From Patiriisocius marinistellae (lineage in GTDB: Bacteria > Bacteroidota > Bacteroidia > Flavobacteriales > Flavobacteriaceae): a stretch of 64,000 bases of DNA. Where the stretch lies: assembly GCF_009014635.1 (NCBI RefSeq), contig NZ_BKCF01000003.1, positions 248,001-312,000 of the forward strand, in the 5' to 3' direction. Both the position numbers and the translations under genes were made by a program. Below, in pieces: positions 1 to 8,278 of the stretch. Below the pieces are notes generated by a model. The model was not told the origin of the DNA, did not search any database, and saw nothing but the letters and a program-made list of their open reading frames with translations. Numbering within the stretch: the first letter of the stretch is position 1; the number at the start of each line of letters is the position of its first letter.

Positions 1-198
1 TTAAAAAATACAATTATTATATAAAGATACTAGTTTAAAATTTTTATCTATTTCAACTTAATTAAAAGTTGCATTTAACTAATGATTATAGTTAATTATA
101 AATTTTATCTCATAAAGAATATTTTTAACGAGTTTTTTCCTACAAAAAATATTAAAATAAATATTATTTTTGATAAAAAAACAAATAAACACGCTGTA

Positions 199-212
199 AA
201 ACACTTGTGTTT
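199..212. promoter_or_regulatory. dyad upstream of head-repeat protein
   Basis: Inverted repeat AAACAC-tt-GTGTTT, six-base arms around two bases, about 64 bases before the start codon at 276. It lies roughly where a regulator could sit relative to the weak promoter box at 247-254. An operator role is inference. The rest of bases 1-275 is AT-rich and I see no gene in it. Confidence 0.22.
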
Positions 213-246
213 AAAACAGTTAACATTTACATAGGGTTATCTTAAT

Positions 247-254
247 TATCTTTA
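247..254 (+). promoter_or_regulatory. possible -7 promoter box (TATCTTTA)
   Basis: TATCTTTA differs from the Bacteroidetes -7 element TAnnTTTG only in the last base and lies 21 bases before the ATG at 276. No clear -33 TTG is visible. Confidence 0.25.
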
Positions 255-275
255 CACACTTAGAAATTTAATTAT

Positions 276-1931
276 ATGAAATCAAAATACTTTAATAAGT
301 GTGCTATTTATTCTCTACTAGTTTTAAGCACTTCTATTTTTTTCAAAGGATATTCACAAGTAGGTGTTAATACGAGTTCTCCAGATGCTTCAAGTATTCT
401 TGACATAGTCTCTACTGATAAAGGTATTTTGATACCTAGAATGACTGAAGAAGGAAAAAATGACATCATTACTCCTAAAAAAGGATTGCTTATTTATCAA
501 AACAACGAAGCAGAGGGGTTTTGGTATTACGACGGTTCTATATGGAAACCAATTGATACAAAAGGGGAATTTACGAGTAGTACTGGTGTTGTTCATAACG
601 TTACTAATATTAGACAAGATGATTTTGTTTTTGGTAGTAATTCACTAAATAACATTGCAGGAGCTGATGATGACAGTAGATTTTTATTTGACAAAGGCAA
701 AAGTGCATTTAGAGTAGGTTATAATAATACATCAAGCTGGGATAATAGTGAAATAGGAAGTTTTAGTTTTTCTGCAGGATCTAAAGGCACTGCAAGTGGC
801 ACCTACGCAGTTACAATGGGTAGAGAAAATAATGCGACAGGAAGCTATGCTGTTTCAATAGGAAGAAGTAATACAGTATCTGCAGTAAATGGAACAAGTT
901 TTGGATACCTAAATACAGTTTCTGCGGATTATGGAACAACTTTAGGTCGCAGCAATACTGCTAGTGGAGAATATTCATTAGCTGGTGGTATTGCAACAAC
1001 AGCAAGCGGTCTTCATTCGGTAGCTTTTGGTACTACAAGTACTGCTTCTGGAGAAAACTCATTTGTATTTGGAAGATTGAATACTGCATCTGGATTAAAC
1101 TCAGCTGCTATAGGCTTTACAAATACGGCAAGTAGTGAAGGAACTTTTGCTTTTGGTAATCAAAGTAGAGCAACTGGTGTACATAGTGTAGCTTTTGGAA
1201 ATAACCTATCTACTCCTTCTTATAGCGAAATGGCTGTTGGTATTTACAATACTACTTATTCTCCAGCATCGACAACCGAAACTAATGGTAACGACAGAAT
1301 TTTTAGTGTTGGTAATGGATTTAGAACTGGTGGTGTTACTACAAGAAACAATGCATTTACAATACTTAAAAATGGACATGTAGGTATAGGTACAGATACT
1401 CCCAACGAAGCACTTGTGATACATGGAGATGATAACTTTAGTGGCGATGCAGATTTTGACGCTCACAGTTATGGAAGCAACATTACATCTTTTCATATAA
1501 GAAGTGCAGCTGGAACTCAAAATAGACCAACAGCAGTGTCTGGAAAAACTAATGCCAATTTTTACAACATGGAAGCTCAAGGTTATGATGGTTCAACTTA
1601 CAGGACTGCTTCAGCAATTCGTATGGGCGTCATGGCAACGAACTTAACGGGTGCAAATGATATGCCTGGACGTATAGATTTTGATGTTGCGCCAGACGGT
1701 ACAGCAAGTACAATTACACGTATGCGAATTAACGATCAAGGTAATGTAGGTATTAATACAAGAAATACACCTATTACCGAAAAGCTTGTAGTTAATGGAA
1801 AAATTAAAGCTACTTCTGTAAATTTTTCTGGACTTACTACCTATGCAAATGATAGTGCTGCAGCAAGCGGAGGCCTCACACAAGGAGATTTATATAAAAC
1901 TGCTGCTGGTGATTTAAAAATTAAACTATAA
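276..1931 (+). CDS. secreted protein with YadA-like head repeats
   Basis: 551-aa exported protein. Residues 1-27 form a signal peptide ending near FFKGYSQ. A VGVNTSSPDASSILDI module follows, a signature seen at the N terminus of many flavobacterial surface and tail-fibre-like proteins. Residues about 165-310 are a run of roughly 14-residue repeats (pattern TASGxxSxAxG, for example TASGENSFVFG, TASGLHSVAFG) typical of the left-handed beta-roll head of trimeric YadA/Hia adhesins. Two further VGIGTDTP/VGINTRNTP modules follow. There is no YadA membrane anchor and no obvious T9SS C-terminal domain; the protein ends LKIKL. The repeats suggest a trimeric fibre, and an adhesin or surface role is inference. 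It stands alone and converges on the regulator gene at 1937. Confidence 0.7.
   Translation: MKSKYFNKCAIYSLLVLSTSIFFKGYSQVGVNTSSPDASSILDIVSTDKGILIPRMTEEGKNDIITPKKGLLIYQNNEAEGFWYYDGSIWKPIDTKGEFTSSTGVVHNVTNIRQDDFVFGSNSLNNIAGADDDSRFLFDKGKSAFRVGYNNTSSWDNSEIGSFSFSAGSKGTASGTYAVTMGRENNATGSYAVSIGRSNTVSAVNGTSFGYLNTVSADYGTTLGRSNTASGEYSLAGGIATTASGLHSVAFGTTSTASGENSFVFGRLNTASGLNSAAIGFTNTASSEGTFAFGNQSRATGVHSVAFGNNLSTPSYSEMAVGIYNTTYSPASTTETNGNDRIFSVGNGFRTGGVTTRNNAFTILKNGHVGIGTDTPNEALVIHGDDNFSGDADFDAHSYGSNITSFHIRSAAGTQNRPTAVSGKTNANFYNMEAQGYDGSTYRTASAIRMGVMATNLTGANDMPGRIDFDVAPDGTASTITRMRINDQGNVGINTRNTPITEKLVVNGKIKATSVNFSGLTTYANDSAAASGGLTQGDLYKTAAGDLKIKL
768..1205 (+). repeat. tandem repeats encoding YadA-head motifs
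   Basis: In-frame imperfect repeats of about 42 bases encoding variations of N-T-A-S-G-x-x-S-x-A-F-G. The protein pattern is better conserved than the DNA, so the array is old rather than a recent expansion. Confidence 0.6.
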
Positions 1932-1936
1932 TTAAA

Positions 1937-2800
1937 TTAAGCTGTTTCTAATTTATACCCTACTCCGTGAACATTTACAATTTTGATGCTATCATCTTCT
2001 TGTAGTTTTTTACGGAGTTTTGATATGTAAGTGTCTAGACTTCTTCCCACAATTACTCCATTGTCTTCCCAAACTCGTTTAGTAAGCTCTTCTCTCGTCA
2101 CTAATTGATTAGGTTTTGCAACTAGGATTTCAAGCAACTCGCATTCCTTTTGCGTTAACGGAATTTCTTCAGCAGCTTTCACTAATTTAAGTTGATCTGG
2201 ATAAAAATTAAATATGCCTAACGTTGTAGCGCTAGCGCCTACTTCGTTTTTCTGAAATGTAACATATCGTGTATAAAATACAAAAATCAAAAAAGTTAGT
2301 ACAAGAAATACTAAAAAGTAAAATAGATATTCATTTCCGAAGGAATCATTATTTAAACGTTTAAAAGTAACTTCGATTACATAACAATCCAATGGAACTA
2401 AGCGGCCACCACATGGAATAATATTCTTTTTTTCATCCCCTTTTACGGTATAACTATAAGCTACCTCTTTATCATTACAACGAATAACTTCTACCACATA
2501 CTCCGTGGGTAATTGTGCTATTTCAAAAGTTGAGGCAACAATCTTATTTAAGTCATTAGGATCAAAAGTCAATTGGTTTTCAAACTCCAATTTATATTTA
2601 GAGTCACTCAAATTAATTACAGGTAATACAATTGATGTAGCATCTTGCTGCTTTAATAATAATTGATTTCCTACTTCTCTAAGCGCCACTTTAGCAGTTG
2701 CAGTCAAATCATCTTGCGGGTTATTTGAAGAGCATGCAACAATAAAAAAAATAACAATGAGCTTAGAAATAAGATTTATGGTTTGTTTTGTTTTGAGCAT
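1937..2800 (-). CDS. membrane-tethered OmpR/PhoB-type winged-helix regulator with lipobox
   Basis: 287-aa one-component regulator. The N terminus is a lipoprotein-type signal with lipobox IVAC (Cys23) followed by SSNN. Residues 30-155 form an extracytoplasmic domain with three Cys (108, 130, 139). One strong membrane helix lies at about 158-177. A C-terminal winged helix (about 195-285) carries LTQKECELLEIL, the recognition-helix region SLDTYISKLRKKL and the wing HGVGYKLE. The order is like ToxR/CadC reversed: sensor outside first, DNA-binding domain last. There is no receiver domain and no adjacent kinase. The gene diverges from the YceI gene at 2927 across direct repeats, suggesting it controls itself and/or that gene (inference). 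A copy of the ATTTCCGAAG word lies inside it. Confidence 0.75.
   Translation of the reverse strand: MLKTKQTINLISKLIVIFFIVACSSNNPQDDLTATAKVALREVGNQLLLKQQDATSIVLPVINLSDSKYKLEFENQLTFDPNDLNKIVASTFEIAQLPTEYVVEVIRCNDKEVAYSYTVKGDEKKNIIPCGGRLVPLDCYVIEVTFKRLNNDSFGNEYLFYFLVFLVLTFLIFVFYTRYVTFQKNEVGASATTLGIFNFYPDQLKLVKAAEEIPLTQKECELLEILVAKPNQLVTREELTKRVWEDNGVIVGRSLDTYISKLRKKLQEDDSIKIVNVHGVGYKLETA
2333..2342 (+). repeat. ATTTCCGAAG word (1 of 16)
   Basis: Exact copy on the + strand inside the minus-strand regulator gene, where it encodes part of SFGNE. Confidence 0.6.
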
Positions 2801-2826
2801 GGTTATACAAATTTCGTTGAATTTGC

Positions 2827-2873
2827 TGACTTTTTACAGTAGTTGACACTTCTTTTACATTCTTTTGACACTT
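2827..2873. promoter_or_regulatory. direct-repeat operator candidate between regulator and yceI-like gene
   Basis: Two exact copies of TTGACACTT (2843-2851 and 2865-2873) lie 22 bases apart, two helical turns. A third, partial TGACTTTT begins at 2827. OmpR/PhoB-type winged helices generally bind direct repeats on one face of DNA, and this divergent 126-base gap starts the regulator gene on one side and the YceI gene on the other. That this is the regulator's binding site is inference. Confidence 0.45.
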
Positions 2874-2926
2874 TTAAAATGTTGCTCGTTTAGTTTTGAA
2901 TCCAAATAAAATCTAAATATCGTTTT

Positions 2927-3481
2927 ATGAAAAATTTAATGCTTACATGTATTGTATTATTTACAACTCCTATCATTGCACAAACAAAAACACATATTTT
3001 AAATACTGAACAAAGCGTTATTAATTGGCAAGGCTCCTATAGTTTTAGTTTTAGTGAGCACCGCGGAACTGTTCAATTTAAAAAAGGAAGCCTTATAACT
3101 ACTGACGGAAATATAATTAACGGAACATTTGTAATAGATATGACTACAATATCTAATGAAGATTATCTTAAAGGATGGGGACCCGTAAAACATCTTCGCA
3201 ATAAAGATTTTTTTGATGTTGATAGTTTTCCTGAAGCATCACTAGTTATTACTTCTATCAACTATTTTAAAAACACAAATACACACGAAGTATTTGCAAA
3301 CCTCAAAATTAAAGGAATAAGTAAACCCGTTAAATTTTATGCAAATGTAGATGGAAACAAAAAAACGTTTAAAACCAAATTTATTATAGATCGCACCCGC
3401 TGGGGAATAACTTACAATAATGAACTAAAAGATAAAACTATATCTGACGCCGTTGAATTTGATGTCCTCTTACAATTTTAA
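2927..3481 (+). CDS. YceI family periplasmic protein
   Basis: 184 aa with a signal peptide (about residues 1-18, cleaved near IIAQT). The remainder fits the YceI lipocalin-like beta-barrel: early HILNTEQSVINWQG, a central GTFVIDMTTI strand, KHLRNKDFFDVDSFPEA and a late RTRWGITYNN. YceI proteins bind polyisoprenoid or other hydrophobic ligands in the periplasm, and some are stress-induced. It is divergent from the membrane-tethered regulator and converges on the BNR protein at 3506. No lipobox is visible, so it is probably soluble periplasmic. The ligand is unknown. Confidence 0.85.
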   Translation: MKNLMLTCIVLFTTPIIAQTKTHILNTEQSVINWQGSYSFSFSEHRGTVQFKKGSLITTDGNIINGTFVIDMTTISNEDYLKGWGPVKHLRNKDFFDVDSFPEASLVITSINYFKNTNTHEVFANLKIKGISKPVKFYANVDGNKKTFKTKFIIDRTRWGITYNNELKDKTISDAVEFDVLLQF

Positions 3482-3505
3482 GCAACAATTGAAAAGCATA
3501 TAGTT

Positions 3506-6500
3506 TTAATTTTTAAAAGTTTCTAATTGTTGAGTTAAATCATCAAAACGGGCTTTAGCTTCATCACCCGGTAATTGGTCTGCACCACTAATCATATATA
3601 GCAAATATTGTACTTGTGCAATATACATTTGTTGTGGATACGCTCCTTCTGCATTTTTTAATAGCTGAAGATTTGCTTTAATTTGCTTTAATTTAGACTC
3701 GTTACTACCATCTTTAAGCAATGTAGCTTGCTGTTCTAGATTAGCTTGTAACTGTCTAGCTTCAGATAATAAATCAATTACTTTTCTTTGCATTATTTGC
3801 TGCTCCTTAAGGTCTGCGGCAGTTACTCCAAGAATTTCATTTCTCGGGTCCATTAAAATTTCAAATGATTGCTCTGTTGCTTTTCCTGCTGCAGTCAATC
3901 GCACTATGTAATTACCAGGAGTAACCATAGGGCCGTTTCTATAACGTTTTTTCAACTCAGAAGCCCATGCTCCTTTTTCTTTCAAGTCCCAATTAAAACG
4001 TTGCATTCCCGGCTTAGAAATTAGCTTATTATCAGTGTATCTAAATAGCTGGCTCAAGTTCATATCTTCAACTTCTTTTACTTCTGCAACACCTTCTTGC
4101 TCTTCTATTTCTCGTTCTTCTTTACTTTCTTCAGTTGTTTCAGTTGCGATGGCCGCTATTTTTAATGCCGTACTATCACTTAATATTGTAGTAATAAGGT
4201 TTCGGTTTTCGTCAAGAATTTCAAGTTGAATGCTTCCTTTATAAGTCGTGGGGATAAAATAATCTATAATTACACTGGTCTGTGGATATTTTTCATAATC
4301 CACTCCCCTTGCGCTTGGATATCGATATCTAATGGTTGTATCTGGTTTAAATAAAACAACGTCTTTATCAAGGTTTAAAATTTCGGCTTGCCGTAAAGAT
4401 GTTATATTATCTAAAATCCAAAACCCTCTTCCCATAGTACTCAAAATTAAATCTCCTCTAAAAATCTTTAAATCTGTTATTGGAGTTACGGGTAAGTTTT
4501 GCTGAAATTTTTGCCATGTTGCCCCGTCGTTAAGCGAAATAAACACTCCTGACTCCGTCCCTACATACAATAATCCTTCACGAACAGGGTCTTCTCGTAA
4601 GACACGCGTAACAAAATTTGACGGGATTCCATTTTTTCCATCACTTAATAATTCCCAAGAATTTCCGAAGTCATTTGTAACATACAAATACGGTTTTGTG
4701 TCGCCTAATAAATGTCTATCTACAGCGATATACGCTTTTGCAGCATCAAATTGTGAAGGCTCAATAGATTCTACGCGTCCACCTTTTGGCATATTTTCAG
4801 GGGTTACATTCTCCCACGTTGCACCATCATCACGAGTAACGGATACAACACCATCATTTGAGCCCGTCCATATTACACCTTGCAATAATGAAGATTCTCG
4901 TATAGAATATAAGGTGCTATAATACTCTTCACCCGTAATATCTCTAGTAATTGGAGTTCCAGAAATTTGCTGCTTGTCCGCCTCAAATGCTGTGAGATCT
5001 GGCGAAATGGTATTCCAGGTAAGTCCATCATTCACCGTTTTATGTAAGTATTGAGAACCGTGATATACGACACTAGGATTGTGTGGGGATACATGAATAG
5101 GTGCCACACGCTGAAAACGATATTTTAAGTCTTTTGGATTATGTCCATAAATGTTTGATGCGCCCACATAGTAGCTTTTTTCGGTACCGGTTCGTTTATC
5201 AAAAACACCAAAACGTCCTTTACAATTGGCATAAACTACGTTGTGATTTCCTGGTTTTGGAACAGCAGGTCCTGTCTCGCAACCACCTGTATTTATTAAC
5301 CACCCAGCGTTTGTATCTTGCACACCACTTGGAGGAAAACTAGGCACAGCAATTGTTGTTGAATTATCTTGTTGGCCTGCGTATAACCAATAAGGATATT
5401 GGTCATCAACCTCTACTTGATATAATTCTGCAGTGGGTTGATTAAATTGAGAAGACCACGTTTTACCACCATTGTGACTCACATTTGCACCTCCATCATT
5501 GCATTGAATTAATAGTTGTGGATTATTAGGGTTTAGCCAAATATCATGATTATCACCATGAGGAACACTCATTCTTTTCCAAGTTTTTCCTCCGTCAACA
5601 GATTTTAATAACGGATTAGAATTTGAATAAACAATATTAGGATTTGTAGGATCAAGCTCTATATTTGTATAATAGAAAGGTCTGTTTACTAAACCCTTAT
5701 CACTTGATAACTGAATAAATGATTTACCCTGATCTTCACTTTTATAAAGACCACCTTCTTCACCGGGAGCCTCAATTACTGCATATAAAATATCTTTATC
5801 TGTAGGTGAAACCGCAAGGTCTATTTTACCAATCAATCCTTTAGGTAAGCCGTTATTCAATTTCTCCCAATCTTTACCTCCATTTTTAGATTTATAAATG
5901 CCACCTTCGTTTGTTTCCCCTCCCGAAATTATATTCCAAGGAGTCCGTTGTGCTTTCCAAGCAGCAGCATAAACAACATCTGGTTTTTTAGGGATAAACT
6001 CAAGATCTGAAAATCCTACGGTATCTGAAATATAAAGCACTTTTTCCCAAGTGTTTCCTCCGTTTGTAGTTTTGTAAATGCCACGTTCTTCATTTGATTT
6101 AAATGCATTTCCAATGGCAGCAACCCAGACAACATTATCATCTTTAGGGTCAATTTCAACGGCACCTATTTGTCCAACATCGCGAAGACCAATGTGTTTC
6201 CAAGTTGCACCACTATCAACAGATTTATAAACACCGTTTCCAGCAATTACATTGCTACGAAGTCCATCAGAGCCAGTACCTACATAAATAACATTTGGGT
6301 TTTCTACCGAGACTTCAATAGCACCAATTGAAGGTGTCTCAAAAAAACCATCTGAAATATTATTCCAAGTTGTTCCATAATCTTCGGTTTTCCAAACACC
6401 GCCACCCGTTGCGCCAAGGTAAAATGTATTGGGCAATGAAGGCACTCCGGTAACCGTTGTTACTCGACCTCCTCTTTCTGGGCCTACAGTACGGTATTGT

Positions 6501-6580
6501 AGAGATGAAAAGTCTTGTGCAAAAGTTAATGTTGTTATTAAGAATAAACAAATAGTAAATGAGGCTACTGTAATTTTCAT
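3506..6580 (-). CDS. secreted BNR/sortilin-type beta-propeller protein
   Basis: 1024 aa with a signal peptide (about 1-22, ending LTFAQD). Roughly ten Asp-box repeats (SxDxGxTW type) are visible: DYGTTWNNI, DSGATWKHI, NGGNTWEKV, DGGKTWKRM, NGGKTWSS, NDGLTWNTI, DDGATWENV, DFGNSWELL and NDGATWQKF. They span about residues 60-720 and are typical of BNR/Vps10-like propellers. The C-terminal 300 residues form a beta-rich region and then a helical stretch rich in E, K and Q. Sialidase catalytic residues are not apparent, so I do not call it a glycosidase although such proteins are often labelled so. There is no recognisable T9SS C-terminal domain. It appears monocistronic. Confidence 0.8.
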   Translation of the reverse strand: MKITVASFTICLFLITTLTFAQDFSSLQYRTVGPERGGRVTTVTGVPSLPNTFYLGATGGGVWKTEDYGTTWNNISDGFFETPSIGAIEVSVENPNVIYVGTGSDGLRSNVIAGNGVYKSVDSGATWKHIGLRDVGQIGAVEIDPKDDNVVWVAAIGNAFKSNEERGIYKTTNGGNTWEKVLYISDTVGFSDLEFIPKKPDVVYAAAWKAQRTPWNIISGGETNEGGIYKSKNGGKDWEKLNNGLPKGLIGKIDLAVSPTDKDILYAVIEAPGEEGGLYKSEDQGKSFIQLSSDKGLVNRPFYYTNIELDPTNPNIVYSNSNPLLKSVDGGKTWKRMSVPHGDNHDIWLNPNNPQLLIQCNDGGANVSHNGGKTWSSQFNQPTAELYQVEVDDQYPYWLYAGQQDNSTTIAVPSFPPSGVQDTNAGWLINTGGCETGPAVPKPGNHNVVYANCKGRFGVFDKRTGTEKSYYVGASNIYGHNPKDLKYRFQRVAPIHVSPHNPSVVYHGSQYLHKTVNDGLTWNTISPDLTAFEADKQQISGTPITRDITGEEYYSTLYSIRESSLLQGVIWTGSNDGVVSVTRDDGATWENVTPENMPKGGRVESIEPSQFDAAKAYIAVDRHLLGDTKPYLYVTNDFGNSWELLSDGKNGIPSNFVTRVLREDPVREGLLYVGTESGVFISLNDGATWQKFQQNLPVTPITDLKIFRGDLILSTMGRGFWILDNITSLRQAEILNLDKDVVLFKPDTTIRYRYPSARGVDYEKYPQTSVIIDYFIPTTYKGSIQLEILDENRNLITTILSDSTALKIAAIATETTEESKEEREIEEQEGVAEVKEVEDMNLSQLFRYTDNKLISKPGMQRFNWDLKEKGAWASELKKRYRNGPMVTPGNYIVRLTAAGKATEQSFEILMDPRNEILGVTAADLKEQQIMQRKVIDLLSEARQLQANLEQQATLLKDGSNESKLKQIKANLQLLKNAEGAYPQQMYIAQVQYLLYMISGADQLPGDEAKARFDDLTQQLETFKN
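4661..4670 (+). repeat. ATTTCCGAAG word (2 of 16)
   Basis: Exact + strand copy inside the BNR protein gene (minus), read there as TTC GGA AAT (Phe-Gly-Asn). Confidence 0.6.
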
Positions 6581-6641
6581 AAATCTGTATTAATAATTAG
6601 CTTTTATAAATTTAATGATTTTAAAGCGACTTATTTAATCT

Positions 6642-6651
6642 CTTCGGAAAT
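6642..6651 (-). repeat. ATTTCCGAAG word (3 of 16)
   Basis: Exact copy on the minus strand (CTTCGGAAAT on +), intergenic, between the BNR gene start and the 97-aa membrane protein. The 217-base gap 6581-6797 shows no other structure I recognise. Confidence 0.6.
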
Positions 6652-6797
6652 TTGACACGTAAAAAATGAAGATTCTATTTAATGGCTACATAACTTGTAT
6701 GTCGAATTGATTTTAAACAAAAGGGATTGTTTAAAAAAAAATTCATTAACGAGTATTTAATTGACTAATTAATGTTTTTGAGTAGATTTACAGGTAT

Positions 6798-7091
6798 ATG
6801 AAAGCATTTAAAATAGGAGCTAGTATAATAGCTTTAATATTGTTAATTGTTACTTTGGGTTTATTAGCATTACAAAATCTTGCTTCGCTAATAGCTATTG
6901 GAACAGGGATTTTGTTCGCTTACTACTTATTTTTATTTATTGTGATAAGAATTATAGGAAATAAAAAAGCCTCTAAATGTGCACAAATAATAATTGGTAT
7001 TATTTTCTTTTTACCAATTATTATAATGCTTTTTAATCCCGAGGGCTTATTCAATTTTCTATTAAACGGTATTTACTTAGATATGAAATAA
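6798..7091 (+). CDS. small membrane protein of unknown function
   Basis: 97 aa, almost entirely hydrophobic. Two closely spaced helices lie at about residues 6-55 (IIALILLIVTLGLLAL, then FAYYLFLFIVIRII) and a third at about 65-85 (IIIGIIFFLPIIIML), separated by a short basic loop NKKASKCAQ. I recognise no family. The ATG at 6798 is preceded by AT-rich DNA. It converges on bshA with a 2-base gap. It looks like a real integral membrane protein, but nothing in the neighbourhood indicates a function. Confidence 0.6.
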   Translation: MKAFKIGASIIALILLIVTLGLLALQNLASLIAIGTGILFAYYLFLFIVIRIIGNKKASKCAQIIIGIIFFLPIIIMLFNPEGLFNFLLNGIYLDMK

Positions 7092-7093
7092 AA

Positions 7094-8227
7094 TTAAACC
7101 ACAACACTTTCCATAGCTCTTTCGTACAGCATTTCGTATTGAGATACTACTGTGTTTGTATCAAATTTTCTAGCGGTTTCTTTTGCTTTCTTTTTAAAGC
7201 TTAATAGCATTTCATCATTACTAAGAATTTTAATCGCATTTGCTGCCATCTTATCCACATCTCCTACATCACTTAAAAAACCACTTTCTCCTTGAATGTT
7301 AACTTCTGGCAAACCTCCCGTATTACTTGAAATTACTGGAACGCCACTCGCCATTGCTTCTAATGCCGCTAGACCAAAACTTTCTTTCTCAGACGGTAAT
7401 AAAAATAAGTCTGTAAAGCATAATATTTTGTTTACTTCATTACTATTTCCGAGGAAAATAACTTTATCATCTAACCCTAGTTTAGCTACAAGTGCTTCTG
7501 CAGGCTCCCTCTCTGGACCTTCTCCCACGATTAATAATTTTGATGGAATTTTTTGTTGTACTAAATTAAAAATTTGAACAATATCTTGTACCCGTTTCAC
7601 TGGTCGTAAATTACTCACATGTGTAATAATCTTTTCGTCTGGCAGTGCCATTAAATCACGCTGACAATCTGTATAGGGGTTCACATAATCCTCTACATTT
7701 ATAAAGTTAGGCACTACTTCAATTTCATTTCTAATATCAAATAAACGCAACGTATCATCTTTTAAACTTTGTGAAACTGATGTAACACAGTCACTGTTAT
7801 TAATACTAAATGTTACGGCAGGTTTATAAAATGGATGATTACCCACAAGTGTAATATCTGTACCATGTAATGTTGTTACCATTGGGATTTGTATGCCAAC
7901 TTCAGATAGCATTTGTTTAGCCATATACCCAGCGTATGCATGAGGAATTGCATAGTGAACATGTAAAACATCGATTTTAAATCTCTTTACAGTATCTACT
8001 AATTTACTAGAAAGTGCTAACTCGTAAGGCTGATATTTAAACAAAGGATATTGAGGTACCGAAACTTCATGAAAGTGAATGTTACGAGATAATAAATCTA
8101 AACGCACTGGTTGTTTATATGTAACAAAATGGATTTCGTGTCCTCGTTCTGCCAATGCCACTCCTAACTCTGTTGCTACTACACCACTTCCACCAAAAGT
8201 GGGATAACAAACTATCGCTATTTTCAT
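7094..8227 (-). CDS. bshA: N-acetyl-alpha-D-glucosaminyl L-malate synthase BshA
   Basis: 377-aa GT4-family retaining glycosyltransferase that transfers GlcNAc from UDP-GlcNAc to L-malate, the first step of bacillithiol synthesis in the cytosol. The N terminus MKIAIVCYPTFGGSGVVATE is the characteristic BshA glycine-rich loop. HVHYAIPHAYAGY, TTLHGTDITLVG, and the GT4 donor-site E-x7-E motif in PSEKESFGLAALEAM follow. Length matches the family. It stands alone; bshB and bshC are not in the window. Bacillithiol serves as the low-molecular-weight thiol in many Bacteroidetes and Firmicutes, consistent with the peroxiredoxin and MsrA genes elsewhere here. Confidence 0.92.
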   Translation of the reverse strand: MKIAIVCYPTFGGSGVVATELGVALAERGHEIHFVTYKQPVRLDLLSRNIHFHEVSVPQYPLFKYQPYELALSSKLVDTVKRFKIDVLHVHYAIPHAYAGYMAKQMLSEVGIQIPMVTTLHGTDITLVGNHPFYKPAVTFSINNSDCVTSVSQSLKDDTLRLFDIRNEIEVVPNFINVEDYVNPYTDCQRDLMALPDEKIITHVSNLRPVKRVQDIVQIFNLVQQKIPSKLLIVGEGPEREPAEALVAKLGLDDKVIFLGNSNEVNKILCFTDLFLLPSEKESFGLAALEAMASGVPVISSNTGGLPEVNIQGESGFLSDVGDVDKMAANAIKILSNDEMLLSFKKKAKETARKFDTNTVVSQYEMLYERAMESVVV

Positions 8228-8278
8228 ATTCTATTTTTAAAATAAGCGCTCAAGGCACTTTTATTCGCTTCTTAATTT

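Noticed and set aside
1206-1580. Antisense ORF of 124 codons inside the head-repeat gene
   Set aside because: Cys/Ser/Ile-rich low-quality protein with no domain; a shadow of the repetitive sense frame.
3482-3535. Possible hairpin CAACAATT...AATTGTTG between the YceI and BNR genes
   Set aside because: Arms are separated by about 30 bases, the right arm lies in coding sequence and pairing is interrupted; not convincing as a terminator.
4035-4229. Plus-strand Ser-rich ORF inside the BNR gene
   Set aside because: Shadow frame of a Glu-rich stretch on the minus strand; similar shadows at 4698 and 5101 were dropped for the same reason.
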